64,000 nucleotides of DNA from Paucimonas sp. GTDB taxonomy: Bacteria; Pseudomonadota; Gammaproteobacteria; Pseudomonadales; Pseudomonadaceae. The position numbers were made by a program, and so were the translations under genes. Numbering within the stretch: the first letter of the stretch is position 1; every line of letters begins with the position of its first letter. Shown in pieces: positions 1-9,141 of this stretch. The stretch spans positions 1 through 64,000 of the forward strand of contig JAIRVG010000004.1 in assembly GCA_031253995.1 (NCBI GenBank), written 5' to 3'. The notes below the pieces were generated by a model. It did not search any database and was not told where the DNA came from. It saw only the letters and a list, made by a program, of their open reading frames with translations.

Positions 1-47
1 GTTTTACGACGGCTGCGCCGCCGATCGCGGATGAATCCGCTCCCACG
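1..47. repeat. REP-type repeat unit
   Basis: This segment is nearly identical to the right-hand unit at 21036-21081: the same core GTTTTACGACGGCTGCGCCG followed by a GGATNAATCC arm, here with GATGAATCC in place of GATAAATCC. It is a Pseudomonas extragenic palindromic repeat just downstream of the leftward DsbA-like gene. Positions 48-134 hold no recognisable gene. Confidence 0.7.
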
Positions 48-134
48 CCGAACGCGGCGCACTTGCGGACTAGTTCTATGCGCGACAGCGCAGCCCGGCG
101 GGCTGAGTGAACTCCCACAGGCCCGCGCCAGGTC

Positions 135-728
135 TCAGTCCTGCAGCGTCTCGGCAATGAACTCCAGCCGATCCTGCCCAAAGAACATCTGCCCCCCGAC
201 AAAGCAGGTCGGCGCTCCGAACACCCCGCGGCTCACCGCTTCCTCGGTCGCCGTCTTCAGCGCCGCCTTCACCTCGGGATCACTGGTCAGCACCTCGAAC
301 CCATCCCTCTCGAATCCAGCTGAACCCAGCACTTCGGCAACTACCTGCGCATCCCCAAGATTACGCCCCTCCCCCCACATCGCCCTGTACATCGCCGCCA
401 GCCACGCCTCGAAACGCTCCGGCTCACGCATCTGCATGCCAATGGCCGCCCGCATCAACCCCAGGGTATTGATCGGAAAATGCTCGCTGAACTTCAGCGG
501 CACGCCATAACGCCGGGCATAACGCTGCAGGTCACCGAAGAAGTACCGCGCCTTGGCCGGGATCACCGCCGGCGAGCTGTTGCCGGTGGCCTGGAACACC
601 CCACCCAGCAGCATCGGGCGCAGCACCAGGCGCGCATCGTGTTCGGCGCACAGGCGCGGCAGCTGGGTCCAGGCCAGGTAGCTGGCCGGGCTGCCCAGAT
701 CGAAGAAGAATTCGACAGTCTTGCTCAT
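135..728 (-). CDS. DsbA-family 2-hydroxychromene-2-carboxylate isomerase-like protein
   Basis: A 197-residue thioredoxin-fold protein of the DsbA / GST-kappa / HCCA-isomerase type. The N-terminal FDLGSPASYLAW (about residues 10-21) is the family signature: a Ser-Pro pair replaces the CxxC of true disulfide oxidases, so a glutathione-dependent isomerase or transferase role is more likely than oxidoreduction. The C-terminal FGAPTCFVGGQMFFGQDRL is the usual cis-Pro strand and substrate loop. No signal peptide, so cytoplasmic. It lies 30 bp downstream of the SDR gene on the same strand and is probably co-transcribed with it from the TetR-controlled promoter. The physiological substrate cannot be read from sequence. 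Confidence 0.85.
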   Translation of the reverse strand: MSKTVEFFFDLGSPASYLAWTQLPRLCAEHDARLVLRPMLLGGVFQATGNSSPAVIPAKARYFFGDLQRYARRYGVPLKFSEHFPINTLGLMRAAIGMQMREPERFEAWLAAMYRAMWGEGRNLGDAQVVAEVLGSAGFERDGFEVLTSDPEVKAALKTATEEAVSRGVFGAPTCFVGGQMFFGQDRLEFIAETLQD

Positions 729-758
729 TGCATCAGGTCCTTTTGCAGAGGAAGGGGC

Positions 759-1490
759 TTACCAGCGTTCCAGCCATGGGCGCAGGTCGAGCTCGAAGGT
801 CCAGGCATCCCGCGGCTGGGCATGCAGGTGCCAGTAGTTGTCGGCGATATGCGCGGGGTCGAGGATGCCGTCCTGGTCCTTCAAGGCGTAGCGCTCGGGG
901 AAGCTGTCGCGGATGAACGCGGTGTCGATGGCGCCATCGACCACCACATGGCCGACATGGATGTTCCGTGGCCCCAGCTCCCGCGCCATGCTCTGCGCCA
1001 GCGCGCGGATGCCGTGCTTGGCCCCGGCGAAGGCCCCGAACCCGGCGGCACCACGCAGTCCCGCGGTGGCACCGGTGAAGAGGATGGTGCCGCGCTCGCG
1101 CACCACCATGCGTCGCGCCACCGCCTGGGCAGTGAGGAAGCCGGCGAAGCAGGCCATCTCCCAGATCTTGAAGTACTTGCGCGGGGTCTCTTCGAGGATG
1201 CTGCACGGCACGTTGGCGCCGATATTGAACACGAAGGCTTCGATCGGGCCGATGCTGCTCTCGATCTGCTCCACTAGTGCCGCCACCTCCTCTTCCTTGC
1301 GCGCATCGGAGCCAAAGCCATGGGCCTGGCCGCCCTCGGCACGGATCTCGTCGAGCAGCGGCTGCAGCTTGTCGGCGCTGCGCCGGGTCACGCAGGCGAT
1401 ATAGCCCTCGCGGGCGAAGCGCTTGGCTATCGCGCCTCCGGTGGCGTCGCCGGCGCCAATCACCAGTACGACTTTGTTGTTCTCGGTCAT
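759..1490 (-). CDS. atypical short-chain dehydrogenase/reductase family protein
   Basis: A 243-residue Rossmann-fold protein. The N-terminal VIGAGDATGGAIAKRF replaces the usual TGxxxGxG nucleotide-binding motif. The active site is also unusual: where SDRs carry YxxxK this protein has FAGAK (F154, K158), and the upstream catalytic Ser is not evident (FTGATAG, residues 138-144). Loss of the catalytic Tyr argues against a standard ketoreductase mechanism. First gene of a leftward pair with the DsbA-like gene, divergent from a TetR regulator 71-92 bp away. The substrate is unknown. Confidence 0.85.
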   Translation of the reverse strand: MTENNKVVLVIGAGDATGGAIAKRFAREGYIACVTRRSADKLQPLLDEIRAEGGQAHGFGSDARKEEEVAALVEQIESSIGPIEAFVFNIGANVPCSILEETPRKYFKIWEMACFAGFLTAQAVARRMVVRERGTILFTGATAGLRGAAGFGAFAGAKHGIRALAQSMARELGPRNIHVGHVVVDGAIDTAFIRDSFPERYALKDQDGILDPAHIADNYWHLHAQPRDAWTFELDLRPWLERW

Positions 1491-1511
1491 GGGTGTCGCC
1501 TCATTGATGAA

Positions 1512-1532
1512 TGATCGTTTAGCAAACGAACG
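1512..1532. promoter_or_regulatory. probable TetR operator between SDR and TetR genes
   Basis: The divergent intergenic region contains the inverted repeat CGTTT-AGC-AAACG (1516-1528), the size and position expected for a TetR-family autoregulatory operator. A possible -10 for the rightward regulator gene, TATGAT, lies at 1539-1544, so a bound repressor would cover its -35 region. Binding by the neighbouring regulator is inferred from position only. Confidence 0.45.
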
Positions 1533-1582
1533 CTATGCTATGATCCGCGCATTCGTCAAGCGTGGTCATCGAGGATTCCCAG

Positions 1583-2161
1583 GTGCGCTATTCCACCGAA
1601 CACAAGGAGCAGACCCGGCAGAAGCTGGTGCAGAGCAGTGGCGCCATCGCCAAGCAGGGAGGGTTCTCCGCCACCGGCGTGGCCGGGCTGATGAAGGCCA
1701 TCGGCCTCACCGGCGGCGCCTTCTACAACCACTTCCCGTCCAAGGACGACCTGTTCAGCGAGATCGTCCGCCAGGAACTGTCCAACAGCTACATCAACCT
1801 GCGCGCCCGGTCCTGCGAGTTGAACCGCGACACGCTGCAGCAGTGCCTGGACCAGTACCTGAGCCTGGCCCACCTGCACAATCCGCAAAATGGCTGCGCG
1901 ATCCCGACCCTTGGCGCGGAAATCGCCCGGGCCGATATCGCGGTACGTGAGGAAGCGCAGCACTGGCTGGGCACGCTGCATCAGGCCTGGGCCGGCACCC
2001 TGGGTGACGAGGGCCTGGCCTGGGCCATGTTATGCCAGTGCGTGGGGGCCTTGCTGGTGGCGCGGATGCTGGCGGGAGAGGATGCACAACTGGCCGTGTT
2101 GCAGGCCAGCCGTGGTTTCTTGCAGAAGGCGCTGGAACAGGCCTGGAAACGGTCCGCGTAA
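1583..2161 (+). CDS. TetR/AcrR family transcriptional regulator
   Basis: A 192-residue one-domain regulator. The N-terminal helix-turn-helix is clear: the recognition segment GLTGGAFYNHFPSKDDLF is typical of TetR proteins. Two GTG starts are possible; I prefer the one at 1583 (protein begins MRYSTEHKEQTR) because GAGGA lies 9 bp upstream and relatives start there, rather than 1562, which adds seven unusual residues. Divergent from the SDR/DsbA-like pair and probably represses both itself and that pair. The C-terminal ligand domain gives no clue to the inducer. Ends 10 bp from the convergent LysE gene. Confidence 0.85.
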   Translation: MRYSTEHKEQTRQKLVQSSGAIAKQGGFSATGVAGLMKAIGLTGGAFYNHFPSKDDLFSEIVRQELSNSYINLRARSCELNRDTLQQCLDQYLSLAHLHNPQNGCAIPTLGAEIARADIAVREEAQHWLGTLHQAWAGTLGDEGLAWAMLCQCVGALLVARMLAGEDAQLAVLQASRGFLQKALEQAWKRSA

Positions 2162-2171
2162 AAATCAGGAA

Positions 2172-2801
2172 TCAGTGCAGGTCGTTGCGCCGGTACAGGC
2201 TCAGCCCCACCGCCAGTACCGCCAGCATGCCCGCGCAACCGCGGTTGATCCACTGCATCACCCGCGCCGAGAAGGCACGCACCGCATGCCGGCCGCCCAA
2301 CGCATAGACGACCATCACCAGGCAATCCAGGGATGCCGTCACCAACGCGAGGATCACGTACTGCTGCAGCACCGGCTGCTCCGGGCGGATGAACTGCGGC
2401 AGGAACGCCGAGAAGAACAGCAGCCCCTTGGGGTTGGACAGGCCGACGATCAGCGCCCGCAGGAAGGTGGAACGACCACTGACCGCAACCGCCGAACCAC
2501 TGACGCCGAGGGCCGCCACCGGCGCGCGCCAGAGCACCACCGCCAGGTACAGCAGGTACGCCGCGCCCACCCATTTCACCAGGCTGAACAACTGCTCCGA
2601 GGCCTGCAGCAGCGCGCCCAGGCCACAGCCCACGGCCGCGATGAGGATCAGGTCGGAAAGCATCGCTCCGGCCATGCCGAAGCCGGCCACGCGCATGCCG
2701 TGGGTGGCGCCGTTGTTCAGCGCCAGCAGCATGGCCGGACCGGGCGTGATCATCACCGCGCTGGCGGCGATGATGTAGAGCAGAAGAGTCGAGGCGTCCA
2801 T
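2172..2801 (-). CDS. LysE/RhtB family amino-acid exporter
   Basis: A 209-residue inner-membrane protein with about six hydrophobic segments. The N-terminal TPGPAMLLALNNGATHG is the LysE/RhtB signature, and the central GLSNPKGLLFFSAFLPQF is also characteristic. Family members export amino acids or homoserine lactone by proton antiport; the substrate here cannot be assigned. The start at 2801 (MDASTLLLYIIA) is chosen because it puts the first membrane helix at the N-terminus; an upstream in-frame ATG at 2903 would add 34 hydrophilic residues with no family counterpart. Monocistronic and convergent with the TetR gene. Confidence 0.87.
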   Translation of the reverse strand: MDASTLLLYIIAASAVMITPGPAMLLALNNGATHGMRVAGFGMAGAMLSDLILIAAVGCGLGALLQASEQLFSLVKWVGAAYLLYLAVVLWRAPVAALGVSGSAVAVSGRSTFLRALIVGLSNPKGLLFFSAFLPQFIRPEQPVLQQYVILALVTASLDCLVMVVYALGGRHAVRAFSARVMQWINRGCAGMLAVLAVGLSLYRRNDLH

Positions 2802-2940
2802 GACGGCTCCAGGCAGATCAAAGGGCGAAGGATGCCTGCACCACCGCCGGGCCTCAAGTCCTGCAGGAAATTCTTGCCGGCCGTCAACCAAACCGCTAAA
2901 CACCGGTCAAACCGGACATCCACTGCACCTCGGGATCTTC

Positions 2941-3504
2941 ATGCTCATCCGCGCCACCACCGCCCTCCTGCTGTGCCTGGGCCTCGCCGCCCCGGCCGCC
3001 GCCGCACCCGCCACCCAGGGCCAGCCCGACGACCTGTTCACGCTGCTCGACAATGTCGCGCGCATGGCCTCCTCCGGCCTCGCCAGTTGGCTCACGCTGT
3101 CGCGGGATTCCGCGATGGCCGCCGGGGTCGAGCCGATTCCCCTGGATATCCGTGCGCAACTGGAGCCCTGGTACGACTTCCAGGTACTGGACGCCGCACG
3201 CTACCAGATAGGCAACGCGCAACAACTGGATGCCGCCAGCGCCTTCCTGCAGAACCCCGATGTCGCGGCGGTGACCCTGGTCGACGTGATCGTCTTCCGC
3301 AATGCTGAAGACGCCCGCGACAACGTCGCCCTCTGGGCCCATGAACTCAAGCATGTGCAGCAGTACCAGGAATGGGGCGTGGAAGGCTTCGCCAGCCGCT
3401 ACACGCGCAACTACGAGGCGGTGGAAGCGCCGGCCTACGCGATCCAGGCGGAAGTGGCCAAGGCCTTGCGTCTGCCATCGGGCGGGCGTATTGCCGGGCA
3501 CTGA
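2941..3504 (+). CDS. secreted DUF4157-like protein with HExxH motif
   Basis: A 187-residue protein with a clear signal peptide (residues 1-21, hydrophobic core TTALLLCLGLAA then PAAAAPA). The mature part contains WAHELKHVQQY, an HExxH zinc-metallopeptidase-type motif, then a conserved Tyr/Glu-rich segment (YTRNYEAVEAPAYA) that could supply a third ligand. This resembles the DUF4157 domain seen in phage-tail-like and peptidase contexts, here as a short stand-alone periplasmic or secreted protein. Peptidase activity is inferred from the motif only. No obvious partner nearby: the LysE gene is divergent and the two-component operon follows 287 bp later. Confidence 0.75.
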   Translation: MLIRATTALLLCLGLAAPAAAAPATQGQPDDLFTLLDNVARMASSGLASWLTLSRDSAMAAGVEPIPLDIRAQLEPWYDFQVLDAARYQIGNAQQLDAASAFLQNPDVAAVTLVDVIVFRNAEDARDNVALWAHELKHVQQYQEWGVEGFASRYTRNYEAVEAPAYAIQAEVAKALRLPSGGRIAGH

Positions 3505-3791
3505 GCGGCGCTTTTCCCACGGACCCGGGCTCCTGTCCGTCAGCCTGATTCCCCTCCTCACGTCAGGCAAACGTCCGCTACCCCTCAACCCGGGCCCTGT
3601 GCATCGCTGAAGGACCTTGAGCAGATCTTGTAGGACTATTCATCTATTCATCCTGAATTGTTCCACAGCTCTATACTCTGCGTACTCATCGAACCTGAAT
3701 CGACGTATCGTGAGCGGCCCGTCTGAACTGGCGGTTTCCCTCCTGAGTGACTCGGGAAAAATCCATTCCTGATGCAGGAGTTCCCCCAGCG

Positions 3792-4406
3792 ATGCACAAG
3801 ATCCTGATCGTCGATGATCACCCCACCATCCGTTTTGCCATCCGCCTGCTACTGGAGCGGGAAGGCTACGAGGTGATAGGCGAAGCCTACGACGGCGTCA
3901 GCGCGGTGAGCATGAGCCAGGAACTCAATCCCGAGGTGGTCATCCTCGATCTCGGCCTGCCCCGCCTCGATGGCCTCACCGTGCTGGAACGCCTGCGCGC
4001 CCTCGACCCGGCGCCGAGCATCATGGTCTTCACGGGCCTGCCACCGCGCATGTTCGCCAAACGCTGCATCGAGGCCGGGGCCTCGGCCTTCGTGCGCAAG
4101 GACGAGGACCTGCAGATCCTCATCGGCGCCCTCAGGGCAGTGCTCAGCGGCTATTCCTACCTGCCCGACGCCTTGCGCCTGACCTCGCGCTCGCACTCGG
4201 AGAGCGATCGCCTCGACCGTCTGTCAAACCGTGAGTTCGAGGTGATGCGGCAACTGGCCAGGGGGGCGACCAACAACGAGATCGCCGAGGCGATGATCCT
4301 CAGCTCGAAGACCATCAGCACCTACAAGACCCGCATCATGGACAAGCTCCAGGTCCGCTCGCTGGCGGAACTGCTGGACCTGGCCAACCGCCATGAAATG
4401 ATCTGA
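3792..4406 (+). CDS. LuxR-type response regulator, BvgA/EvgA-like
   Basis: A 204-residue two-domain regulator. The receiver domain carries the acidic pair D8-D9, phospho-acceptor D53 in VVILDLGLP, and the conserved Thr/Lys positions (VFTG, FVRKDED). The C-terminal LuxR helix-turn-helix is [20 protein letters not shown] followed by [17 protein letters not shown]. Start chosen at 3792 ([11 protein letters not shown]), with AGGAG 11 bp upstream, not the in-frame ATG at 3747. It precedes the hybrid kinase gene by 7 bp, so kinase and regulator form one operon. A TATACT hexamer at 3672-3677 is a candidate -10, with no clear -35. Confidence 0.9.
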   Translation: MHKILIVDDHPTIRFAIRLLLEREGYEVIGEAYDGVSAVSMSQELNPEVVILDLGLPRLDGLTVLERLRALDPAPSIMVFTGLPPRMFAKRCIEAGASAFVRKDEDLQILIGALRAVLSGYSYLPDALRLTSRSHSESDRLDRLSNREFEVMRQLARGATNNEIAEAMILSSKTISTYKTRIMDKLQVRSLAELLDLANRHEMI

Positions 4407-4413
4407 TCCGGCG

Positions 4414-7400
4414 ATGACGCTCCGACTGCTCGTCGCCTGCAGCCTGCTTCTGCTGGCGCCCACCGCCCTGCCGGCAGAAGGCGTCGTCTCCCGCGAACTG
4501 CTCGGACGCTCCCTCAGCAGCAGCGCGCCCCCCACCCTCGACAGTGCCGACCGGCAATGGCTGCAGCGCAAGCAGGTGCTGCGCCTGGGCACGTCGGCAC
4601 CGGACTATCCGCCGTTCGACATCAATGTAAGCCAGCGTGACTACGAAGGCCTCACCGCCGACTATGCCGGCCTGGTCGCAGAGCAACTGAAGATCCCTCT
4701 GCAAGTGCGTCACTATCCCGGCCGCCATGAAGCGATCCAGGCCCTGCAACGAGGCGAGATCGACCTGCTGGGCAGCGCCAACGGCTACGAGGGGGCCAAC
4801 AGCGAGCTGCTGCTGAGCCTGCCCTACGCCGACGACCAGGCAATCGTCGCCACGCCGGTGGGCAAGCCGCGCAGCCCCGGCGACGACCTGGCCGGGGTGC
4901 GCCTGGCCATGGTCGACCACTACCTGCCGGTGGAGCGCATCCGCCAGGTCTATCCCCACGCCACCCTGCAACTCCATGCGTCGAGCATGGCCGCGCTATC
5001 GGCCCTGACCCAGGGCGATGCCGACGCTTTCATCGGCGATGCCATCAGTTCCGACTACCTGATCGGCAACCACTACCGCGACAGCGTGCAGATCGCCTGG
5101 TACGTCAAGCCGCTGCGCTCGTCCTTCAGCTTCGCCCTGGAACACGACAACACCGCCCTGCTACGGGTGCTGAACCAGGCGCTGGCGAGTCTTTCCGAAA
5201 GCGACCGGATCAATGTCGCCCGGCGCTGGAGCAGCGGTCTCAACAGCCAGTTGCTGAACCGTGGCGCGCTGCACCTGAGCCCCGCCGAACAGGCGTGGAT
5301 CCGCCAGCATCCCAGCGTGCGGGTAGTGATCAACAAGTACTTCGCCCCCCTCACTTTCCTCGACGACAAACAGCAGTTCCGCGGCATCACCGCCGACCTG
5401 CTGGAACAGGTCAGCCTGCGCACCGGCCTGCATTTCCAGATCATCGAGGCCGAAAGCGTGGCGCAGATGATCCAGCGGGTGGAAAGCGGCGAGGCCGACG
5501 TGATCGGCGCCCTGCCCTATGGTGGCGAGCGCGCCCGCAGCCTGCATTTCACCCGCCCGTACCTGACCACGCCGCGGGTGCTGGTGACCTCCACCCACCC
5601 GGGCGCCCCGGACACTGCCGAAGCCCTGGAGGGCAAGCGCCTGGCGCTGATCCGCGGCACGCCCTACGCCGAGACCCTGCGCCGCGAGCATCCCGCTATC
5701 CAGCTGGTGGAGGTGGACGATCCGCTGGCGCTGATGGAGCACGTCGCCCAGGGCCGCGCCGATGCCGCGATCAGCACCCAGATCAACGCCGCCTACTTCA
5801 TCAGCCGCCTGTTCAAGGACCGCCTGCGCATCGCCGCGCTGCTGGACGACACCCCGGCTACCGCGGCCTTCGCCGTGGCCCGGGGCGACAACGAGCTGCA
5901 TGCCATCCTGGAAAAGACCCTGCTGAGCATCGAGCCGGACGAAATGACCCAGCTCGCCAATCGCTGGCGCACCAACGCGCTGATCAGCGACAACCCGTGG
6001 CGCAACTACCGCGGGCTGGTGTTGCAGATCCTGGTGGTCGCCAGCCTGGCGATCCTCGCGGTGGTGCTGTGGAACCGCTATCTGCGCCGGGTGGTGGCGC
6101 AACGCGAAGCGGCCGAACAGGCGCTGCAACGCCAGTTGAAGATCAGCGAGGGCCTGCTGGGCGAGCTGCGCCTGGCCAAGGAACAGGCCGATAGCGCCAA
6201 CCACGCCAAGAGCACCTTCCTCGCCACCATGAGCCACGAGATCCGCACGCCGATGAACGCGGTGATCGGCTTGCTGGAACTGGCCCTCAAGGATGCCGGG
6301 CAGGGCCGGGTCGACCAGGGCTCGTTGCAGGTGGCGTTCGATTCGGCCAGCGGCCTGCTGGAGCTGATCGGCGATGTGCTGGACATCGCCCGCATCGAGT
6401 CCGGGCACATGGCCCTGGCGCCCCGGCCGACCGACCTGCATGCGCTGATCCGCGCTACCGCGCAGGTCTTCGACAGCAGCGCGCGACTCAAGGGCCTGGC
6501 GCTGTCGCTCGACTTGGCGCCACCCACGCGAGCGCTGTCGGTGGACCCGCTGCGCCTGCGCCAGGTGCTGGCCAACCTGCTGAGCAATGCGATCAAGTTC
6601 ACCGAACAGGGCGAGGTGCGCATCAGCCTGCGCCTGGATGCCCTGGCGGATGGCGCGCGGATCAGGCTGCGGGTGGAAGACAGCGGCATCGGCATCAGCG
6701 CCGACGACCAGGCGCGGCTGTTCAGCCCCTTCGCCCAGGCCGGACAGCAGCCGGCGCACCAGGGCACCGGGCTGGGCCTGGTGATCAGCCGGACCTTGTG
6801 CGAACTGATGGGCGGCGCCTTGCACCTGACCAGCGAGCCGGGGCATGGCACACGTGCCGAGGTGGTCTTGCACCTGCCCTGGGCCGGGGCGCTGGAGGCC
6901 GTCACGGCGGATGCAACGGATACCCCGGCCAGCGCGGCGGTCCTGAACATCCTGGTGGTGGACGACTACCCGGCCAACCTGATGCTGCTGGACAAGCAAC
7001 TGCATGTGCTCGGACATCGGGTCAGCCAGGCGGGTGACGGGACGGCGGCGCTGCAGTTGTGGCGCGAGGGTGATTTCGACGTGCTGATCACCGACTGCAA
7101 CATGCCGGGCATGGACGGGCATCAGCTGGCCCAGGCGGTTCGCGCCGAGGAAGCCGCGGGCCAGCGCCGGCGCTGCCTGATCCTCGGCCTGACCGCCAAT
7201 GCCCAGGCCGAGGAACGGGAGCGCTGCCTGGCCTCGGGGATGGATGACTGCCTGTTCAAGCCCATCGGGCTGGGGGCATTGCGCAGTCACCTGGGCGGGT
7301 TGGTGGTGGTCGAGGAAGACGACAGCGGATTCGACCTGGACGAACTGCGCCACCTGACGCTGGATGATCCGCAGATGATCCAGCGGCTGGTGGCGCAGTT

Positions 7401-7653
7401 GGCCGAGAGCACTGAACAGGACCTCGCTGCCCTGCGGGCACTGGGGCCGCAGGCGCCGAGGCCGGCATTGAAGGCCCTGGCCCATCGGGTTCGCGGGGGG
7501 ATGAAGATGCTCAAGGCGCGGGGGTTGGTTGCCCGCTGCGATGCGCTGGAGAAGGGGTGCGCGCAGGGGGTTGGGGAGCAGGAACTGCAGATGCTGAAGA
7601 AAGCACTGGAGGGGAGCCTGGAGCGGTTACTGAAACGGCTGGCAAATACCTGA
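4414..7653 (+). CDS. BvgS/EvgS-like unorthodox hybrid sensor histidine kinase
   Basis: A 1079-residue inner-membrane sensor. Order of parts: signal peptide (1-21), two tandem periplasmic solute-binding (Venus-flytrap) domains at about 50-280 and 295-520, one membrane segment at about 534-555, a short coiled region, HisKA with [10 protein letters not shown] (H608), an ATPase domain ([27 protein letters not shown]), a receiver domain with D894 in [11 protein letters not shown], and a C-terminal Hpt domain with H1024 in [13 protein letters not shown]. This is the full His-Asp-His phosphorelay of BvgS and EvgS, but there is no room for the cytoplasmic PAS domain of BvgS. The phosphoryl group should pass to D53 of the upstream regulator. 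The ligand is unknown. Confidence 0.92.
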   Translation: MTLRLLVACSLLLLAPTALPAEGVVSRELLGRSLSSSAPPTLDSADRQWLQRKQVLRLGTSAPDYPPFDINVSQRDYEGLTADYAGLVAEQLKIPLQVRHYPGRHEAIQALQRGEIDLLGSANGYEGANSELLLSLPYADDQAIVATPVGKPRSPGDDLAGVRLAMVDHYLPVERIRQVYPHATLQLHASSMAALSALTQGDADAFIGDAISSDYLIGNHYRDSVQIAWYVKPLRSSFSFALEHDNTALLRVLNQALASLSESDRINVARRWSSGLNSQLLNRGALHLSPAEQAWIRQHPSVRVVINKYFAPLTFLDDKQQFRGITADLLEQVSLRTGLHFQIIEAESVAQMIQRVESGEADVIGALPYGGERARSLHFTRPYLTTPRVLVTSTHPGAPDTAEALEGKRLALIRGTPYAETLRREHPAIQLVEVDDPLALMEHVAQGRADAAISTQINAAYFISRLFKDRLRIAALLDDTPATAAFAVARGDNELHAILEKTLLSIEPDEMTQLANRWRTNALISDNPWRNYRGLVLQILVVASLAILAVVLWNRYLRRVVAQREAAEQALQRQLKISEGLLGELRLAKEQADSANHAKSTFLATMSHEIRTPMNAVIGLLELALKDAGQGRVDQGSLQVAFDSASGLLELIGDVLDIARIESGHMALAPRPTDLHALIRATAQVFDSSARLKGLALSLDLAPPTRALSVDPLRLRQVLANLLSNAIKFTEQGEVRISLRLDALADGARIRLRVEDSGIGISADDQARLFSPFAQAGQQPAHQGTGLGLVISRTLCELMGGALHLTSEPGHGTRAEVVLHLPWAGALEAVTADATDTPASAAVLNILVVDDYPANLMLLDKQLHVLGHRVSQAGDGTAALQLWREGDFDVLITDCNMPGMDGHQLAQAVRAEEAAGQRRRCLILGLTANAQAEERERCLASGMDDCLFKPIGLGALRSHLGGLVVVEEDDSGFDLDELRHLTLDDPQMIQRLVAQLAESTEQDLAALRALGPQAPRPALKALAHRVRGGMKMLKARGLVARCDALEKGCAQGVGEQELQMLKKALEGSLERLLKRLANT

Positions 7654-7670
7654 CTGATTCAGCACGGGCC

Positions 7671-7699
7671 CTGTGGAAGCGGGTTCACCCGCTCCCACA
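7671..7699. terminator. REP-type palindrome between convergent genes
   Basis: An inverted repeat with arms TGTGGAAGCGGGT and CCCGCTCCCACA sits 18 bp after the hybrid-kinase stop and just before the stop of the convergent chemoreceptor. It is a Pseudomonas extragenic palindrome that can fold on both strands and probably ends both transcripts. There is no T-run, so intrinsic termination is not certain. Confidence 0.5.
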
Positions 7700-7716
7700 A
7701 GGTCCGCGTCCGGGCT

Positions 7717-9036
7717 TCAGTGCAGTTGCAGGGTCGAGTTGATCTGGCTGATCGCATCCACCACATGCCGCGACCCCTGCTGGATCTCCAGGATCACCTC
7801 CCCCGCCTCATTGGCCAACTCCACCCCCAGCCCCGTCCGGCTCAGGCTGGACTGCATGCTGGCCACCGCATTCAGCGAAAGGTCATGGTTCTGCCGCACC
7901 ACCTCGACGATCTCCAGGGTCGCCTTGCTGGTCCGCGCCGCGAGGTTGCGCACTTCCTCCGCCACCACGGCGAATCCTCGCCCATGCTCCCCAGCCCGCG
8001 CCGCTTCGATGGCGGCATTCAAGGCCAGCAGGTTGGTCTGGTCGGCAATCCCGCGGATGGTCAGGACGATCTGTCCGATCAGCTCCGACTGGCGATTCAC
8101 CGCATCGATATTGCGCGCCGCTTCATTGAGGTCATGGGAGATTTCCTCGATCACGTGCACCGTCTGCTGCACCACCTCCGAGCCCTTGCGCGCGCAGGCG
8201 TCGTTCTGCACCGAGGTGGCATGGGCGGCCTCGGCGGCGGACTGCTGGGTGCAGACCTGGTGAGTGATGTCGCTGGCGAACTTGACCACCTTGTACAGGC
8301 GGCCCTTGGTGTCGAAGATCGGGTTGTACGAAGCTTCCAGGTAGACCATCTGCCCCAGCTTGTTAACCCGCTCGAAACGGTGCGAATGGTATTCGCCACG
8401 GTTCAGCGAAGCCCAGAACGCCTTGTACGCCGGCGATTCGCTCTCGCTCTTGTGGCAGAACAGGCTGTGGTGCTGGCCGACCACCTCATCGAGGCGATAG
8501 CGCATGGTGTTGAGGAAGTTGTCGTTGGCGGTGATCACCCGCCCTTCCGGGGTGAACTCGATCACCGCCATGGAACGGCCGATGGCGTTGAGCAGGCAGT
8601 CAGCCTCGTGCTCGTGCACCACCCGCCGGGTAATGTCGCTGGCCACCTTGATGATGCTGGTGACCGCGCCGTGCTCGCCGAACACCGGCATGTAGCTGGC
8701 CTCCAGCCAGATTTCCTCGTGCTTGCGGTTGAGGCGCAGGAAGGTACCGCTGCGCGGCTGGCCGTGAGCCAGGTCGCGCCACAGCTGGCGGTATTCCTCG
8801 GTCTTGACGAAGGCTTCTTCACAGAAGATGCGGTGATGCTGGCCGCGGATCTCGTCGACGCCGTAGCCCATGGCGTTGCAAAAATGCTCGTTTGCGTCGA
8901 GTACTACTCCATCGGGACTGAACTCGATCATGGCCATGGAACGGCTGATCGCTGCCATTTTTGCATTGGCTTCAGCCAACGCCCGATTACACCGCTCGAT
9001 TTCTGCCAGATCCGATTTGCGATGGGAGTCGAACAT
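7717..9036 (-). CDS. soluble double-PAS methyl-accepting chemotaxis protein (BdlA/Aer-like)
   Basis: A 439-residue cytoplasmic chemoreceptor without membrane segments. Two tandem PAS domains with PAC tails occupy about residues 25-140 and 145-260 (each has the pattern ANxxFxxxMxYxxDE, then GQHHxxFC, then KVASDIT or KFASDIT). The C-terminal signalling domain has the hallmark hairpin tip [20 protein letters not shown] followed by [17 protein letters not shown]. The layout matches BdlA of P. aeruginosa, a redox-sensing biofilm-dispersal protein, and PAS-only energy taxis receptors. Start placed at the ATG at 9036 ([10 protein letters not shown]); an upstream GTG at 9048 is less likely. A sigma-28-like promoter lies about 80 bp upstream. 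The signal (redox, flavin or haem) is not determined. Confidence 0.88.
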   Translation of the reverse strand: MFDSHRKSDLAEIERCNRALAEANAKMAAISRSMAMIEFSPDGVVLDANEHFCNAMGYGVDEIRGQHHRIFCEEAFVKTEEYRQLWRDLAHGQPRSGTFLRLNRKHEEIWLEASYMPVFGEHGAVTSIIKVASDITRRVVHEHEADCLLNAIGRSMAVIEFTPEGRVITANDNFLNTMRYRLDEVVGQHHSLFCHKSESESPAYKAFWASLNRGEYHSHRFERVNKLGQMVYLEASYNPIFDTKGRLYKVVKFASDITHQVCTQQSAAEAAHATSVQNDACARKGSEVVQQTVHVIEEISHDLNEAARNIDAVNRQSELIGQIVLTIRGIADQTNLLALNAAIEAARAGEHGRGFAVVAEEVRNLAARTSKATLEIVEVVRQNHDLSLNAVASMQSSLSRTGLGVELANEAGEVILEIQQGSRHVVDAISQINSTLQLH

Positions 9037-9115
9037 GATTACGCACACTCCATTGGCGGAATTGTGCTCAGCATAGATGGGCCAAAGCGCCTAGCAAGCC
9101 TGTTGCCATCACCAT

Positions 9116-9141
9116 TTATCGGCTGATGTTCAACTGCTTTC
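9116..9141 (-). promoter_or_regulatory. candidate sigma-28 (FliA) promoter for the chemoreceptor
   Basis: Read leftward, 9123-9116 is GCCGATAA, an exact match to the FliA -10 consensus, and 9141-9134 is GAAAGCAG, sharing AAAG with the TAAAGTTT -35, with a 10-bp spacer (consensus 11). It overlaps the end of the upstream LacI-type gene. A flagellar sigma factor fits a chemotaxis gene, but the -35 match is only partial. Confidence 0.4.

Noticed and set aside
1890..3308. 472-codon rightward frame crossing the TetR, LysE and HExxH genes
   Set aside because: It overlaps three well-supported genes in the wrong frame or strand and its sequence is low-complexity Arg/Pro/His.
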